DNA of 64,000 bases from Candidatus Thioglobus sp. REDSEA-S12_B1 (GTDB taxonomy: Bacteria; Pseudomonadota; Gammaproteobacteria; PS1; Pseudothioglobaceae). The position numbers were made by a program, and so were the translations under genes. This document shows, piece by piece, positions 37,292 to 46,519 of the stretch (position 1 is its first letter; each line of letters starts with the position of its first letter). The notes below the pieces were generated by a model that did no database searches, was not told where the DNA came from, and saw nothing but the letters and a program-made list of their open reading frames with translations. Where the stretch lies: assembly GCA_001628405.1 (NCBI GenBank), contig LURN01000011.1:1-64000 (forward strand), given 5' to 3'.

Positions 37292-38146
37292 TTACTTCTT
37301 TTTTTCATTCTCAATGACGCTATCATTCATCTCTTTCTCAATATTATCCATCATCTCGTTATGAGACTTCGATGACCAATCATTAGCTGGCTTTTTAGGT
37401 TTTTTTGGTTGAGTGCTCTCACGAACTCTGAAAAAGGACGAGAATATTAAACCTGCCTCAAACAAAAGCCAAATAGGGATTGCAATTAGAAACTGTGAAA
37501 TAACATCAGGCGGCGTAAGAATCATCCCGATGACGAATGATCCAATAATGATGTAGGATCGATTCTTTTTAAGTTTTTGAGGTGTGGTTACACCAAAAAT
37601 AATCAATAGAATTGTAACCACTGGAACTTCAAAAGCTACCCCAAAGGCAAAAGAAACTTTGAGAATAAAATCTAAGTAATACTGAATATCAGGAGCGAAA
37701 TTTACTGATTCAGGGCCTACCCCTGCAAGAAAGCCAAAAATGACTGGAAAAACAATATAAAAGGAAAAAATAAGTCCAATATAAAATAAGAGGGTAGATG
37801 AGACAACAAGCGGAAGAATCAATCGTTTTTCATGTCGATAAAGACCAGGTGCAACAAACATCCATAGCTGATAAAGAAGATAGGGCATTGCGATGTAAAT
37901 GGCTAAAATTAATGACATCTTTAATGGCGTTAAAAAAGGAGATATAACACCAATTGCGATGAGATTTGAGCCTGGTATAGCCTGAACAATAGGCGCTGCA
38001 ATAAAATTGTAGATTTCATCAGCGAATGGAAACAATACGATGAAAAAAATAGCAATTGCGATTACAGAGCGCAATAAAGATCTTCTAAGTTCTATAAGGT
38101 GCTGAACTAAAGGAAGCTTTTCCAATGAATGCTTTTGATCAGGCAT
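37292..38146 (-). CDS. tatC: Sec-independent protein translocase TatC
   Basis: A 284-residue, six-helix membrane protein, the receptor of the twin-arginine export complex. It begins with a short basic region and the family motif LVQHLIELRRSLLRS, has the conserved LYQLWMFVAPGLYRHEKRL loop before a helix, and SFAFGVAFEVPVV in the fifth-helix region. A Lys-rich, hydrophilic C-terminal tail of about 50 residues is longer than in E. coli. It follows tatB by 3 bp on the minus strand. Confidence 0.95.
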   Translation of the reverse strand: MPDQKHSLEKLPLVQHLIELRRSLLRSVIAIAIFFIVLFPFADEIYNFIAAPIVQAIPGSNLIAIGVISPFLTPLKMSLILAIYIAMPYLLYQLWMFVAPGLYRHEKRLILPLVVSSTLLFYIGLIFSFYIVFPVIFGFLAGVGPESVNFAPDIQYYLDFILKVSFAFGVAFEVPVVTILLIIFGVTTPQKLKKNRSYIIIGSFVIGMILTPPDVISQFLIAIPIWLLFEAGLIFSSFFRVRESTQPKKPKKPANDWSSKSHNEMMDNIEKEMNDSVIENEKKK

Positions 38147-38149
38147 TAG

Positions 38150-38446
38150 TTATTTTGGTTTTTTATTTGAATATAAATTTTCTTCTTTCAGCGAGTCGAC
38201 ACTGGACTTTATATCTTCGGTGACCTCTGAAAGTATTACCTTTTCTTCGTCCATAGACAACTGTTCTTTTATTTCATCCACTTTCAACTCTTCGTTAATG
38301 TCAGACTTTATTTTGTTTAAAAATTGATTAAGCTTGCCAAAATAAAGCCCAGCCTTTCTTGCAAGAGATGGCATCTTTTCTGGTCCAACGACAATAAGGG
38401 TAATAATGCCTATGATGGCAATTTCCCAAAAGCCAAAATCAAACAT
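38150..38446 (-). CDS. tatB: Sec-independent protein translocase TatB
   Basis: A 98-residue protein with one N-terminal membrane helix beginning MFDFGFWEIAIIGIITLIVVGPEKMPSLAR (the TatB-type FxFxE(I/L) start and GPE(K/R)LP hinge), followed by an amphipathic helix and an acidic/Lys-rich tail. The GPEKMPSLARKAG hinge separates it from TatA. It lies between tatA and tatC, 23 bp after tatA. Confidence 0.93.
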   Translation of the reverse strand: MFDFGFWEIAIIGIITLIVVGPEKMPSLARKAGLYFGKLNQFLNKIKSDINEELKVDEIKEQLSMDEEKVILSEVTEDIKSSVDSLKEENLYSNKKPK

Positions 38447-38469
38447 GAGGTTGAGTGGTTAAAAAGAAT

Positions 38470-38679
38470 TTATTTCTTATCCGATTGATCATCATTAGCC
38501 TCAACTTTGGCCTCAATGATCTCTTCTTTATCTTCAGTTTCAGATTCTTTCATGGAGGTCTTGAAGCCCTTAATCGCACCTCCAAGTTCGTTGCCAATAT
38601 TTTTAAGTCTCTTACCGCCAAATATCAAAAGGACAATCACTAAGATGATAATTAATTCAAACGGTCCCGGCATACCCAT
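38470..38679 (-). CDS. tatA: Sec-independent protein translocase TatA
   Basis: A 69-residue pore subunit. One membrane helix (ELIIILVIVLLIFGGKRL) is followed by an amphipathic helix beginning KNIGNELGGAIKGFKTSM, with the FGG hinge and the LGxAIKGFK signature, then a charged tail. It is the first gene of the tatABC operon, whose promoter must lie in the 261-bp gap shared with the galactoside operon. Tat genes would export folded cofactor proteins; no Tat substrate was noted in this window. Confidence 0.93.
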   Translation of the reverse strand: MGMPGPFELIIILVIVLLIFGGKRLKNIGNELGGAIKGFKTSMKESETEDKEEIIEAKVEANDDQSDKK

Positions 38680-38789
38680 AGTATTTCTCCTGAATAAGAA
38701 TATGTATATTTTACACTTTTATAGATTTTGGTTTTGAAGAAGGTGACACTATTGAAATTACTATAATTTTTGAGTTAAGTTTCATATAA

Positions 38790-38859
38790 TGGAACATTGT
38801 ACTAATAGTTGGACAAATTTATTCAAATGAATTCATATTGATGTATACTTACATTTGAT
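38790..38859 (+). promoter_or_regulatory. Shared sugar-island cis-element, copy A (galactoside operon)
   Basis: Two parts. TGGAACATTGTACTA at 38790-38804 is an imperfect palindrome of the IclR/KdgR kind. TGTATACT at 38842-38849, followed by an ATTTGA stretch ending at 38858, starts 52 bp after the first part's start. TCAAATG (38823-38829) and CATTTGA (38852-38858) form an inverted repeat around it. TATACT could act as a -10 hexamer. The same elements occur at 59787-59858, and TGTATACT with TTTGA also at 52759-52776. The binding protein is presumably the IclR regulator at 51889-52677. Confidence 0.6.
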
Positions 38860-38940
38860 TTGTCATATTGAAGTGAATTTCTTCACTGCAAATATGTAAT
38901 CAAAAAGAAGTTTGCTTTCTTAAAAATAGGAGATAAAAAA

Positions 38941-40179
38941 GTGAAAAAAATATTTAAAAACCAAATAGCGTTAGCACTTGCCGGTATTCTGGCTGGTACT
39001 TCCGCTGTAGCTGGAACACTTGTCATTAATGGTGACACGTCAGATCCAGCACCAAAAGCTGCTTTCCAGGCTGTTATTGATGGATTTGAGGCAGAAAATC
39101 CGGATGTTGATGTTGTTTATAACCTTTTTGATCATGAAGGATATAAAGCAGCAATTCGCAACTTCCTAAGTGCTGATGCACCAGATATCGCATTCTGGTA
39201 TGCAGGAAATAGAATGGCTCCATTCGTTGAAGCTGGACTATTTGCACCGATCGATGATGTATGGGCTGACCAAGGCCTTTATTCATTAATGGCTTCTTCA
39301 GCTCCAGGTATGACAATGGACGGTAAGAAATGGGGTATTCCATATACTTACTACAACTGGGGAGTATACTATCGTCAAGACATTTTTGAAGATTTAGGTA
39401 TTGCAGTTCCAACAAATTGGGATGAGTTTATTGCTGCTGGTGAAACTTTAAAGGCTAACGGCATTACTCCAATTACTATTGGAACTAAATGGTTATGGAC
39501 AGCAGGTGGTGTATTCGACTACTTAAACCTTCGTACAAACGGCTATGATTTCCATATGGCCTTAACAAGTGGTGATATCGCTTGGACTGATGATAGAGTG
39601 CGCGCAACAATGGCGAACTATCAGCAGTTAATTGATGGTGGTTTCTTCCTAGAAAACCATGCTGCACTTAGCTGGCAGGAGGCTTTAGCCCCTATGGCTA
39701 ATGGAGAGGCTGCTATGTACATTATGGGTAACTTTGCTGTAGCTCCGTTAAAAGAGTTAGGTCTTGATGACAGCACTCTTGGCCTATTCCAATTCCCTGA
39801 AATTACTCCAGGAATCCCAATGGCTGAAGAGGCACCTACAGATACAATTCATCTAACTGCTGGTGCTAAAAACGTTGTAGATGCTAAGCGTTTCTTAGCT
39901 TATGCTGCGCGTCCTGATGTTCAGACAGCTTGGAACAAAGCGCTTGGCCAGTTGCCTACAAATGCTGGTGCAGGTGTAACTGATGACAAGTTCTTGAATC
40001 AAGCATTTAGCATGCTAAACAATGATGCTCCTGGTGGTGTTGCTCAGTTCTATGATCGTGACACTAAAGCTGAAATGGCCTCTATTGGTATGGAAGCTTT
40101 CCAAGAGTTCATGGTTAAGCCTGAGCGTTTAGAGAAGATTCTAGAGCGTCTAGAAAAAGCTCGTCAAAGACTTTATTAA
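38941..40179 (+). CDS. Sugar-binding protein of ABC importer 1 (family 1)
   Basis: A 412-residue periplasmic binding protein. The start is a GTG at 38941 with AGGAG at 38928-38932. The signal peptide is basic with a hydrophobic core ending near AVAG. The mature part follows the family 1 layout (LVINGDTSDPAPKAAFQAVIDGF, DIAFWYAG, WGIPYTYYNWGVYY, TNWDEFIAAGETLKANG). The ligand is not directly readable. As first gene of an operon carrying alpha- and beta-galactosidase it should bind a small galactoside. A terminator follows before the permease genes. Confidence 0.88.
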   Translation: MKKIFKNQIALALAGILAGTSAVAGTLVINGDTSDPAPKAAFQAVIDGFEAENPDVDVVYNLFDHEGYKAAIRNFLSADAPDIAFWYAGNRMAPFVEAGLFAPIDDVWADQGLYSLMASSAPGMTMDGKKWGIPYTYYNWGVYYRQDIFEDLGIAVPTNWDEFIAAGETLKANGITPITIGTKWLWTAGGVFDYLNLRTNGYDFHMALTSGDIAWTDDRVRATMANYQQLIDGGFFLENHAALSWQEALAPMANGEAAMYIMGNFAVAPLKELGLDDSTLGLFQFPEITPGIPMAEEAPTDTIHLTAGAKNVVDAKRFLAYAARPDVQTAWNKALGQLPTNAGAGVTDDKFLNQAFSMLNNDAPGGVAQFYDRDTKAEMASIGMEAFQEFMVKPERLEKILERLEKARQRLY

Positions 40180-40197
40180 TCAATAAGGTTTTACAAT

Positions 40198-40236
40198 GTC
40201 CCGTGTTCAAGTATTCTTGACACGGGACTTTTTTTT
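40198..40236 (+). terminator. Intrinsic terminator after galactoside-binding protein gene
   Basis: GTCCCGTG (40198-40205) pairs with CACGGGAC (40221-40228), extended by TCAAG (40207-40211) with CTTGA (40216-40220), then eight T. It sits between the binding-protein gene and its permeases. Confidence 0.92.
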
Positions 40237-40263
40237 CAATTTTCAATATAATCTGAAGTAGAT

Positions 40264-41151
40264 ATGTATTCTTACTGGAAAAATAATCAACTAAAGATAG
40301 CGCCATGGATTTTTCTAGCACCTGGCATCTTGATGTTTTCTGTTTATGTTATTTTTCCAATCTTTCAATCCATTAATTTAAGTTTCTATCAATGGGATGG
40401 CTTGGGAACAAAGACATATATTGGTGTAGATAACTATATCGAACTTATCGATGATGAGTACTTCATTGTTTCATTAAAAAATAATGTTATTTGGCTTGTT
40501 TTATATCTTTTAGCAGTTCCAGCAGGACTTTTTGCTGCATTATTTCTTAATCAAACAGTCAGAGGAATACGAATCTATAAATCTATATTTTTCTTTCCTT
40601 TTGTTATTTCTCAGGTTGTTGTTGGACTAGTATTTAGTTGGTTTTATGACCCTTCCAACGGCCTTCTAAATGTTATATTAGAGTTTTTTGGTTTTGATTC
40701 AATTGCTATTCTTGCCGAGGAGGACTATGTCACCTATGGCATCATTGCGGCAGGATTATGGCCTCAAACGGCATACTGTATGATTCTTTACTTAACTGGT
40801 TTAAATTCGGTTGACCCTGAACAAATCGAGGCGGGCCGAATTGACAATGCTAGAGGTTGGAGAATGTTATGGTATGTCATCTTGCCTCAGCTTAAACCTG
40901 CAACCTTTATCGCAGTAGTTGTGACGATTATTGGGGCTTTAAGATCCTTCGATTTAATTGATATTATGACTGGCGGTGGTCCATGGGGGTCCAGCCGAGT
41001 TCTTGCCTATTATATGTACGAAAAAGCCTTCTCAGAGTATGGATTTCGAATGGGTTACGGCGCTGCTATTGCAGTTGTTCTTCTAATAATAATGATGATT
41101 TATATTGCGACAATTCTTTATAGGCTTTATCGTGATGAGAAGGGGGGCTGA
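40264..41151 (+). CDS. Sugar ABC importer 1 permease, MalF/UgpA type
   Basis: A 295-residue permease with six helices. It begins with a short basic stretch before IFLAPGILMFSVYVIFPIFQS, typical for the UgpA/LacF group, and has the EAA loop QIEAGRIDNARGWRMLWYVILPQLKP. The start at 40264 (ATG) has no strong ribosome site but is the first ATG after the terminator. It precedes the second permease by 2 bp. The substrate should be that of the preceding binding protein. Confidence 0.9.
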   Translation: MYSYWKNNQLKIAPWIFLAPGILMFSVYVIFPIFQSINLSFYQWDGLGTKTYIGVDNYIELIDDEYFIVSLKNNVIWLVLYLLAVPAGLFAALFLNQTVRGIRIYKSIFFFPFVISQVVVGLVFSWFYDPSNGLLNVILEFFGFDSIAILAEEDYVTYGIIAAGLWPQTAYCMILYLTGLNSVDPEQIEAGRIDNARGWRMLWYVILPQLKPATFIAVVVTIIGALRSFDLIDIMTGGGPWGSSRVLAYYMYEKAFSEYGFRMGYGAAIAVVLLIIMMIYIATILYRLYRDEKGG

Positions 41152-41153
41152 AT

Positions 41154-41951
41154 ATGTTTCCAACGCCAATTGAAAGAACAAGGCCATCAACTCAGCTCTT
41201 ATATAAGATTGCACTTCCACTATCGATTATTATTTGGCTTCTTCCACTCCTCGCGGTTGCACTAACCTCAATTCGCTCTGGTGCAGATATTAATTCAGGA
41301 AACTACTGGGGAATGCCACTTGGTTACTATATTCTTAACAGCTTCAAGATTACTATACCAACGGTAGTTGGAGCACTAGTCTTATCAAGTCTTACTGGTT
41401 TTGCATTAGGGGTTTATCGCTTCAAGATGAATCTATTTGTGTTTTTTATGTTCGTTGCTGGAAACTTTATTCCTTTCCAGATACTTATGGTTCCAGTCAG
41501 AGACCTTTCTTTGTCACTTGGACTATATAACTCAGTATGGGGTTTAGTAGCTTTTCATATTGCATTCCAAACCGGTTTTTGTACGTTTTTTATGCGTAAC
41601 TTTATACGAGCACTGCCTTATGAGCTTATAGAGTCTGCAAGAGTTGAAGGGGTTTCAGAATTTAAAATTTTCTGGCATATCGTAGTTCCTCTTATGAGGC
41701 CTGCGATGGCCGCCTTGTCGGTATTGATTTTTACTTTTATATGGAATGATTATTTCTGGGCCATTGTATTAACCCAGGGCGCTGAAGCTATGCCTGTGAC
41801 GGCAGGATTAAACTCATTGAATGGTCAATGGGTATACAACCAACACCTAGTATCAGCTGGCTCAATCATCGCAGCACTGCCTCCTGTACTGATGTTCTTT
41901 CTTATGCAGAAACACTTTATTGCTGGTTTAACACTTGGAGCCGTCAAATAA
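41154..41951 (+). CDS. Sugar ABC importer 1 permease, MalG/UgpE type
   Basis: A 265-residue permease with the typical start of one helix (IALPLSIIIWLLPLLAVALTSI) and the EAA loop ELIESARVEGVSEFKIFWHIVVP. The end GLTLGAVK is characteristic of this subunit (the usual G(A/L)VKG end). The stop overlaps the ATG of the alpha-galactosidase gene (TAATG). There is no ATPase in this operon; the nearest is the UgpC-like gene at 50813-51871 on the other strand. Confidence 0.9.
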   Translation: MFPTPIERTRPSTQLLYKIALPLSIIIWLLPLLAVALTSIRSGADINSGNYWGMPLGYYILNSFKITIPTVVGALVLSSLTGFALGVYRFKMNLFVFFMFVAGNFIPFQILMVPVRDLSLSLGLYNSVWGLVAFHIAFQTGFCTFFMRNFIRALPYELIESARVEGVSEFKIFWHIVVPLMRPAMAALSVLIFTFIWNDYFWAIVLTQGAEAMPVTAGLNSLNGQWVYNQHLVSAGSIIAALPPVLMFFLMQKHFIAGLTLGAVK

Positions 41952-44032
41952 TGAAACAGTGGCGACTTGATACTGAGAATCAGACGTTGGTGTTATCGTC
42001 CAATAATAATAGATTGCCCTGCGTTATTTATTGGGGTCATAGGTTGTCGAGTCATGAAAACTTAGATGAGTTAAAAAAAGCTTCAAAAAAAGACTGGGGT
42101 GATAATCTACTAGATCAAGTTCCTGAGCTCTCAATCTTGCCAGAGCAATCGGCTAACTTTTCTGGCCAATTAGGATGCAAGATTAGAAATATCCATGGTC
42201 ATTTACTTTCACCAAAATTTGTTTTTCATAGTGACAAGTTGGAATCAGCCTCTTTAACTTTAATCTTTAAAGACAAGGCCTTAGGGCTCACTTATACAGC
42301 TTATGTTAATGCAATGAAAGATAATGACGTATATGCTTTAAGCTCAAAGGTTGAAAGCAAGGATAAAGTTATTTTGGAATGGCTCTCTGCTCCAGTTATA
42401 GAGGTCACGCAGGCAAGTGAAGAGATGGTAGATTATGGCGGTCATTGGAGCGGTGAATTCAGGCGACAAGTCACGCCTTGGGTAACCGGTATCCATTTAA
42501 GAGAGTCAAGAGTTGGAACAACCAGTCATGCCCATTTTCCAGGCTTAATTGTTCCAACAATTGAAAGTAGTGAGAATGCTGGCTCCTGCTATGGCTTCCA
42601 CTATGGCTGGTCTGGTGGTCATCGTATGATAGCTGAGCAGCTTCAAGATGGTCGAAGACAAATTCAGTTTGGGAATACTGAGAACAGTGAATTAATTCCT
42701 GGGGAAAGCTTTAAAACCGCAAAACTTTATATCTGCCATTCAAATAATGGAATGGGTGGTCTAGGTTCCATATTTAGAGACTTTGTAGCAAATAGAATTG
42801 TCGATTTCCCACATGATTCTATCAGGCCTGTTCACTATAATTGTTGGGAGGCGGTTTACTTTAATCACAACATTGATGAGCTCAAGGAAATAGCCAGTAT
42901 CGCTGCTGATATTGGGGCTGAAAGGTTCGTGCTTGATGATGGTTGGTTTAAAGGGAGAAATAGCGCTAACTCAAGTTTAGGTGATTGGACTGTTGATAAT
43001 CAAAAATATCCACAAGGAATGCATCCTTTGGTGAGTCATATCCACTCCATGGGAATGACATTTGGTCTTTGGTTTGAGCCTGAGATGGTTAGTCCAGATA
43101 GTGATTTGTTTCGCTCTCATCCAGACTGGATTTTGGGAGAAAAAGATCAGGCTCTCGGAAGAGAGCAATACGTTCTTGATATTTCCATAAAAGAAGTACA
43201 AGAATATCTATTTAAGAGTATTGACAAAATCTTGAATGAATACCCAATAGACTATATTAAATGGGACCATAACAGAGTATTGCCGCATCCAGATGCATCT
43301 CAAACTAGGGCTTTATATCGCCTTTTAAGTCGAATAAGACAGGCACACCCGTCTCTCGAAATTGAGTCCTGTTCTTCTGGCGGCGGTCGAATTGATTATG
43401 GTGTTTTGGAGCATACCCAAAGAGTTTGGTTGTCCGATAGTAATGATGCTTTAGAAAGGTTGCGAATTCAGCATGAGGCGCTTTTATGGCTTCCTTTGTC
43501 TGTAACCGGGAGTCATGTTGGTCCAGAGGTTTGTCATACATCAGGAAGAGTATTATCAATGTCTTTTAGAGCGTGGGTTGCAGCGCAAAGACATATGGGT
43601 TTCGAGATGGATCCAAGAGAGCTTTCTTTAGAAGACAAGTTACTCCTTAAGTCAATAACAAAATGGTGGAAAGAAAATAGAGAATGGATGATGTCAGCAA
43701 ATGTTCTTAGGCTTCCATGTATTGATAATAGTATCGTTGCTGAAATTCAAATTAATTCTAAAGACAATCATTTTGTAGTTTTTGCAGGTCAAAATACTGC
43801 TTCAGAATTAAGTTCATCAGTCTCTCTGGTCCTTGCTGGGCTTGATTCTGAGTCGATGTATAATGTTTCACTTATTAACAAAAATGAAATAAAGTCATTG
43901 GGTAAGTCAAAGGAAGGTCTTATGACCAATAATTTAAGGCTCAGTGGACAATTTCTCATGACTCAGGGCATTCAATTACCTAAAATTTTTCCAGCAAATA
44001 TGATGGTGATAGAGGGAGATAAGGCAGCATGA
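41951..44032 (+). CDS. Alpha-galactosidase, GH36
   Basis: A 693-residue enzyme starting at the ATG at 41951, which overlaps the previous stop; a longer in-frame start inside the permease gene is not credible. The N-terminal beta domain (1-270) and the barrel (280-600) show the GH36 set: VLDDGWF, GLWFEPEMVS, the nucleophile Asp439 in YIKWDHNR, CSSGGGR, and the acid/base Asp near 496 in WLSDSNDA. YIKWDHNR has His where most family members have Met or Cys. No signal peptide, so it acts in the cytoplasm on imported alpha-galactosides and releases galactose. It overlaps the dehydratase gene by 4 bp. Confidence 0.9.
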   Translation: MKQWRLDTENQTLVLSSNNNRLPCVIYWGHRLSSHENLDELKKASKKDWGDNLLDQVPELSILPEQSANFSGQLGCKIRNIHGHLLSPKFVFHSDKLESASLTLIFKDKALGLTYTAYVNAMKDNDVYALSSKVESKDKVILEWLSAPVIEVTQASEEMVDYGGHWSGEFRRQVTPWVTGIHLRESRVGTTSHAHFPGLIVPTIESSENAGSCYGFHYGWSGGHRMIAEQLQDGRRQIQFGNTENSELIPGESFKTAKLYICHSNNGMGGLGSIFRDFVANRIVDFPHDSIRPVHYNCWEAVYFNHNIDELKEIASIAADIGAERFVLDDGWFKGRNSANSSLGDWTVDNQKYPQGMHPLVSHIHSMGMTFGLWFEPEMVSPDSDLFRSHPDWILGEKDQALGREQYVLDISIKEVQEYLFKSIDKILNEYPIDYIKWDHNRVLPHPDASQTRALYRLLSRIRQAHPSLEIESCSSGGGRIDYGVLEHTQRVWLSDSNDALERLRIQHEALLWLPLSVTGSHVGPEVCHTSGRVLSMSFRAWVAAQRHMGFEMDPRELSLEDKLLLKSITKWWKENREWMMSANVLRLPCIDNSIVAEIQINSKDNHFVVFAGQNTASELSSSVSLVLAGLDSESMYNVSLINKNEIKSLGKSKEGLMTNNLRLSGQFLMTQGIQLPKIFPANMMVIEGDKAA

Positions 44033-45744
44033 CCAAATCTAATAACCGTCGTTCATCGAACTGGTATGGAAAAATGGATAAAGATGGATTTATTCATCGT
44101 AGCTGGATGAAAAGTCAAGGTCTTCCTGACCATGTTTTCGATGGCCGTCCAATTATAGGTATTTGTAATACATGGTCTGAGCTTACGCCTTGTAATGCAG
44201 GATTGAGAAAGCTTGCTGAAGGTGTAAAAAGAGGGGTTTGGGAAGCTGGAGGCGTTCCTCTTGAATTTCCAGTAATGTCTCTAGGTGAAACACAAATGAA
44301 GCCTACTGCAATGCTCTTCAGAAATCTCTTATCAATGGATGTTGAGGAGAGTATTAGGGCCTATGGAATTGATGGGGTGGTTCTTTTAGGTGGCTGTGAT
44401 AAGACTACTCCTGGACAACTTATGGGTGCGGCTAGTGTTGACTTACCAACCATTGTTGTCTCTTCAGGTCCAATGCTCAATGGAAAGTATAAGGGTCAAG
44501 ATATAGGTTCTGGAACAGATGTGTGGCGCTTTTCAGAAGAAGTCAGGGCTGGTGATATGACACTCAAAGAGTTTATGGCGGCTGAAACAGGGATGAGTCG
44601 ATCTTCAGGAGTTTGTATGACAATGGGAACTGCTTCAACAATGGCAAGTCTAGTTGAAGGAATGGGTCTGAGTTTGCCGACAAATGCTACACTTCCTGCA
44701 GTCGATGCAAGGCGAATGACCCTTGCACATCTGTCAGGCAAAAGAATTGTGGAAATGGTTGAAGAAGAGCTTAGCCTATCAAAGATTTTAACCAAGGAAA
44801 GTTTTCAAAATGCAATCACTTTGAATAGTGCTATTGGCGGCTCAACTAACTCAGTGATTCATCTTTTAGCAATTGCTGGAAGATCAGAAATTGAGTTAAA
44901 TTTAGAGGATTTTGAAAAAGCTGAAGATATTCCATTATTAGTTAACTGTATGCCTTCAGGAAAATACCTAATGGAAGATTTCTGTTATGCTGGAGGAATA
45001 CCGGCTGTTATGGATCAAATTAAGAACTTTATTAGGCCTGCGAATACAATATTAAATAAAGATATTACTCATTATTTTGATGAGGCCGAAATTTTGAATG
45101 AAGATGTTATTAGGACGATTGACAAGCCTCTAAAGCATTCAGCGGGTTTGAAAGTGCTCAGAGGAAATCTTGCTCCAAATGGGGCCATTATTAAGCCAGC
45201 TGCCGCTTCTGAAGATTTGCTTAAACATGAAGGGGAAGCTTATGTTTTTGAGGATATTGAGGATTTAAAGGAAAATATCGATCGTCCTGACCTGCCAGTG
45301 ACTAAAGATACTGTTCTAGTTCTAAAGGGTTGCGGCCCTAAAGGATATCCTGGTATGCCAGAGGTTGGCAATATGCCAATTCCTAAGGTACTTGTTGAGC
45401 AAGGCGTGAGAGACATGGTGCGTATATCCGATGCAAGGATGTCAGGAACAGCTTTTGGAACCATAGTCTTGCATGTTGCTCCAGAAGCCCATGCAGGTGG
45501 CCCAATTTCAATTGTAAAAACTGGTGATCGAATACAGGTTGATGCAAAGAATGGTCTGCTTGAGTTATTGGTTACAGAGGAAGAAATTAACGAGCGCTTA
45601 AAGTCAAGAAAGCAACCGAAAGAGAATTATTCACGCGGTTACGCGAAACTGTATGTCGAAACCGTTATGCAGGCTGATAAAGGCGCAGATTTAGATTTTT
45701 TGGTGGGTAAAGATACTCGCCTTCCTAACCGAGAATCACACTAA
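44029..45744 (+). CDS. IlvD/Edd-type sugar acid dehydratase, probable galactonate dehydratase
   Basis: A 571-residue iron-sulfur dehydratase of the IlvD/Edd family, of the L-arabonate/D-fuconate-like group. Cluster cysteines lie in GICNTWSELTPCNAG, LGGCDKTTPG and SSGVCMTMGTAST. The C-terminal part has the GCGPKGYPGMPEVGNM loop and the ARMSGTAFG segment. In context it should turn galactonate into 2-keto-3-deoxygalactonate for DgoK, the role filled in many bacteria by DgoD of the enolase superfamily. Substrate assignment is inferred from neighbours; arabonate, fuconate or gluconate are alternatives. Confidence 0.82.
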   Translation: MTKSNNRRSSNWYGKMDKDGFIHRSWMKSQGLPDHVFDGRPIIGICNTWSELTPCNAGLRKLAEGVKRGVWEAGGVPLEFPVMSLGETQMKPTAMLFRNLLSMDVEESIRAYGIDGVVLLGGCDKTTPGQLMGAASVDLPTIVVSSGPMLNGKYKGQDIGSGTDVWRFSEEVRAGDMTLKEFMAAETGMSRSSGVCMTMGTASTMASLVEGMGLSLPTNATLPAVDARRMTLAHLSGKRIVEMVEEELSLSKILTKESFQNAITLNSAIGGSTNSVIHLLAIAGRSEIELNLEDFEKAEDIPLLVNCMPSGKYLMEDFCYAGGIPAVMDQIKNFIRPANTILNKDITHYFDEAEILNEDVIRTIDKPLKHSAGLKVLRGNLAPNGAIIKPAAASEDLLKHEGEAYVFEDIEDLKENIDRPDLPVTKDTVLVLKGCGPKGYPGMPEVGNMPIPKVLVEQGVRDMVRISDARMSGTAFGTIVLHVAPEAHAGGPISIVKTGDRIQVDAKNGLLELLVTEEEINERLKSRKQPKENYSRGYAKLYVETVMQADKGADLDFLVGKDTRLPNRESH

Positions 45745-46514
45745 TGAAAAATTACGCAACTTTTAATGATTTAGAAGACACTTCAGTTTTTATTACTGGC
45801 GGAGGTTCAGGAATTGGAGCCGCGCTCACTGAAGGATTTTTGTCGCAGGGGGCAAAAGTAGCTTTTGTGCAGAGGTCAAAGTGTGATGAGTTTTTAGATC
45901 AAGTTTCATCAAAATATAAGCATAATCCATTGTTTATTCAATGCGACATTACAGATACAAACAATCTAAAGGCTGCAATCTCAGAATCATCTAGAGTTAA
46001 TGGCGAGATTAATGTATTGATTAATAATGCAGCAAACGATACGAGACATTCTCTTGAAGATATGACGCCAGAAGAATGGGATCAGGCAATAAGCATTAAT
46101 CTAAAACCTCATTTCTTTTCAGCTCAAGCTGTTGCACCATCTATGAAGGCCCAAGGTGGTGGAAGCATCATTAATCTTTCTTCTGCCTCCTATCTGATGG
46201 GTAACGCAGGGTATCCAGCCTATGTAGCTTCAAAAGCAGGTATTACAGGCTTAACACGGAGTTTGGCTCGTGAGCTTGGAGGTGATGGCATTAGAGTTAA
46301 TACATTAATTCCTGGCTGGGTTTTAACAGAAAGACAAATGAAGCTTTGGGCTAACGATAAAGACCTATCAAGTCACATGAAAAAACAGTGCCTCAAAGAG
46401 CACTTAGTGCCTGATGACTTGATTGACTCTAGTCTTTTTTTAGCATCTAAAGCGTCTCGAATGATTACTGGTCAGGCCATAGTGGTTGACGGTGGTGTTG
46501 TAGTTACAGGATAG
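45744..46514 (+). CDS. SDR sugar dehydrogenase, probable galactose dehydrogenase
   Basis: A 256-residue classical short-chain dehydrogenase. Cofactor motif TGGGSGIG at residues 18-25, NNAA at 95-98, catalytic Ser near 147, and YVASK with Tyr160 and Lys164. The absence of a conserved Arg after the second strand cannot be judged for NAD/NADP preference with confidence. Between the dehydratase and DgoK it should oxidise galactose to galactonolactone. The ATG overlaps the dehydratase stop (TAATG). No substrate proof is available in sequence. Confidence 0.8.
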   Translation: MKNYATFNDLEDTSVFITGGGSGIGAALTEGFLSQGAKVAFVQRSKCDEFLDQVSSKYKHNPLFIQCDITDTNNLKAAISESSRVNGEINVLINNAANDTRHSLEDMTPEEWDQAISINLKPHFFSAQAVAPSMKAQGGGSIINLSSASYLMGNAGYPAYVASKAGITGLTRSLARELGGDGIRVNTLIPGWVLTERQMKLWANDKDLSSHMKKQCLKEHLVPDDLIDSSLFLASKASRMITGQAIVVDGGVVVTG

Positions 46515-46519
46515 TTAAG

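Noticed and set aside
38455-38737. Plus-strand frames across tatA
   Set aside because: They are antisense to a clear TatA/TatB pair and show no protein-like conservation.
41828-41950. Longer alpha-galactosidase start inside the permease gene
   Set aside because: The extra residues are another-frame reading of the permease; the ATG at 41951 overlaps the permease stop and gives a normal GH36 start.
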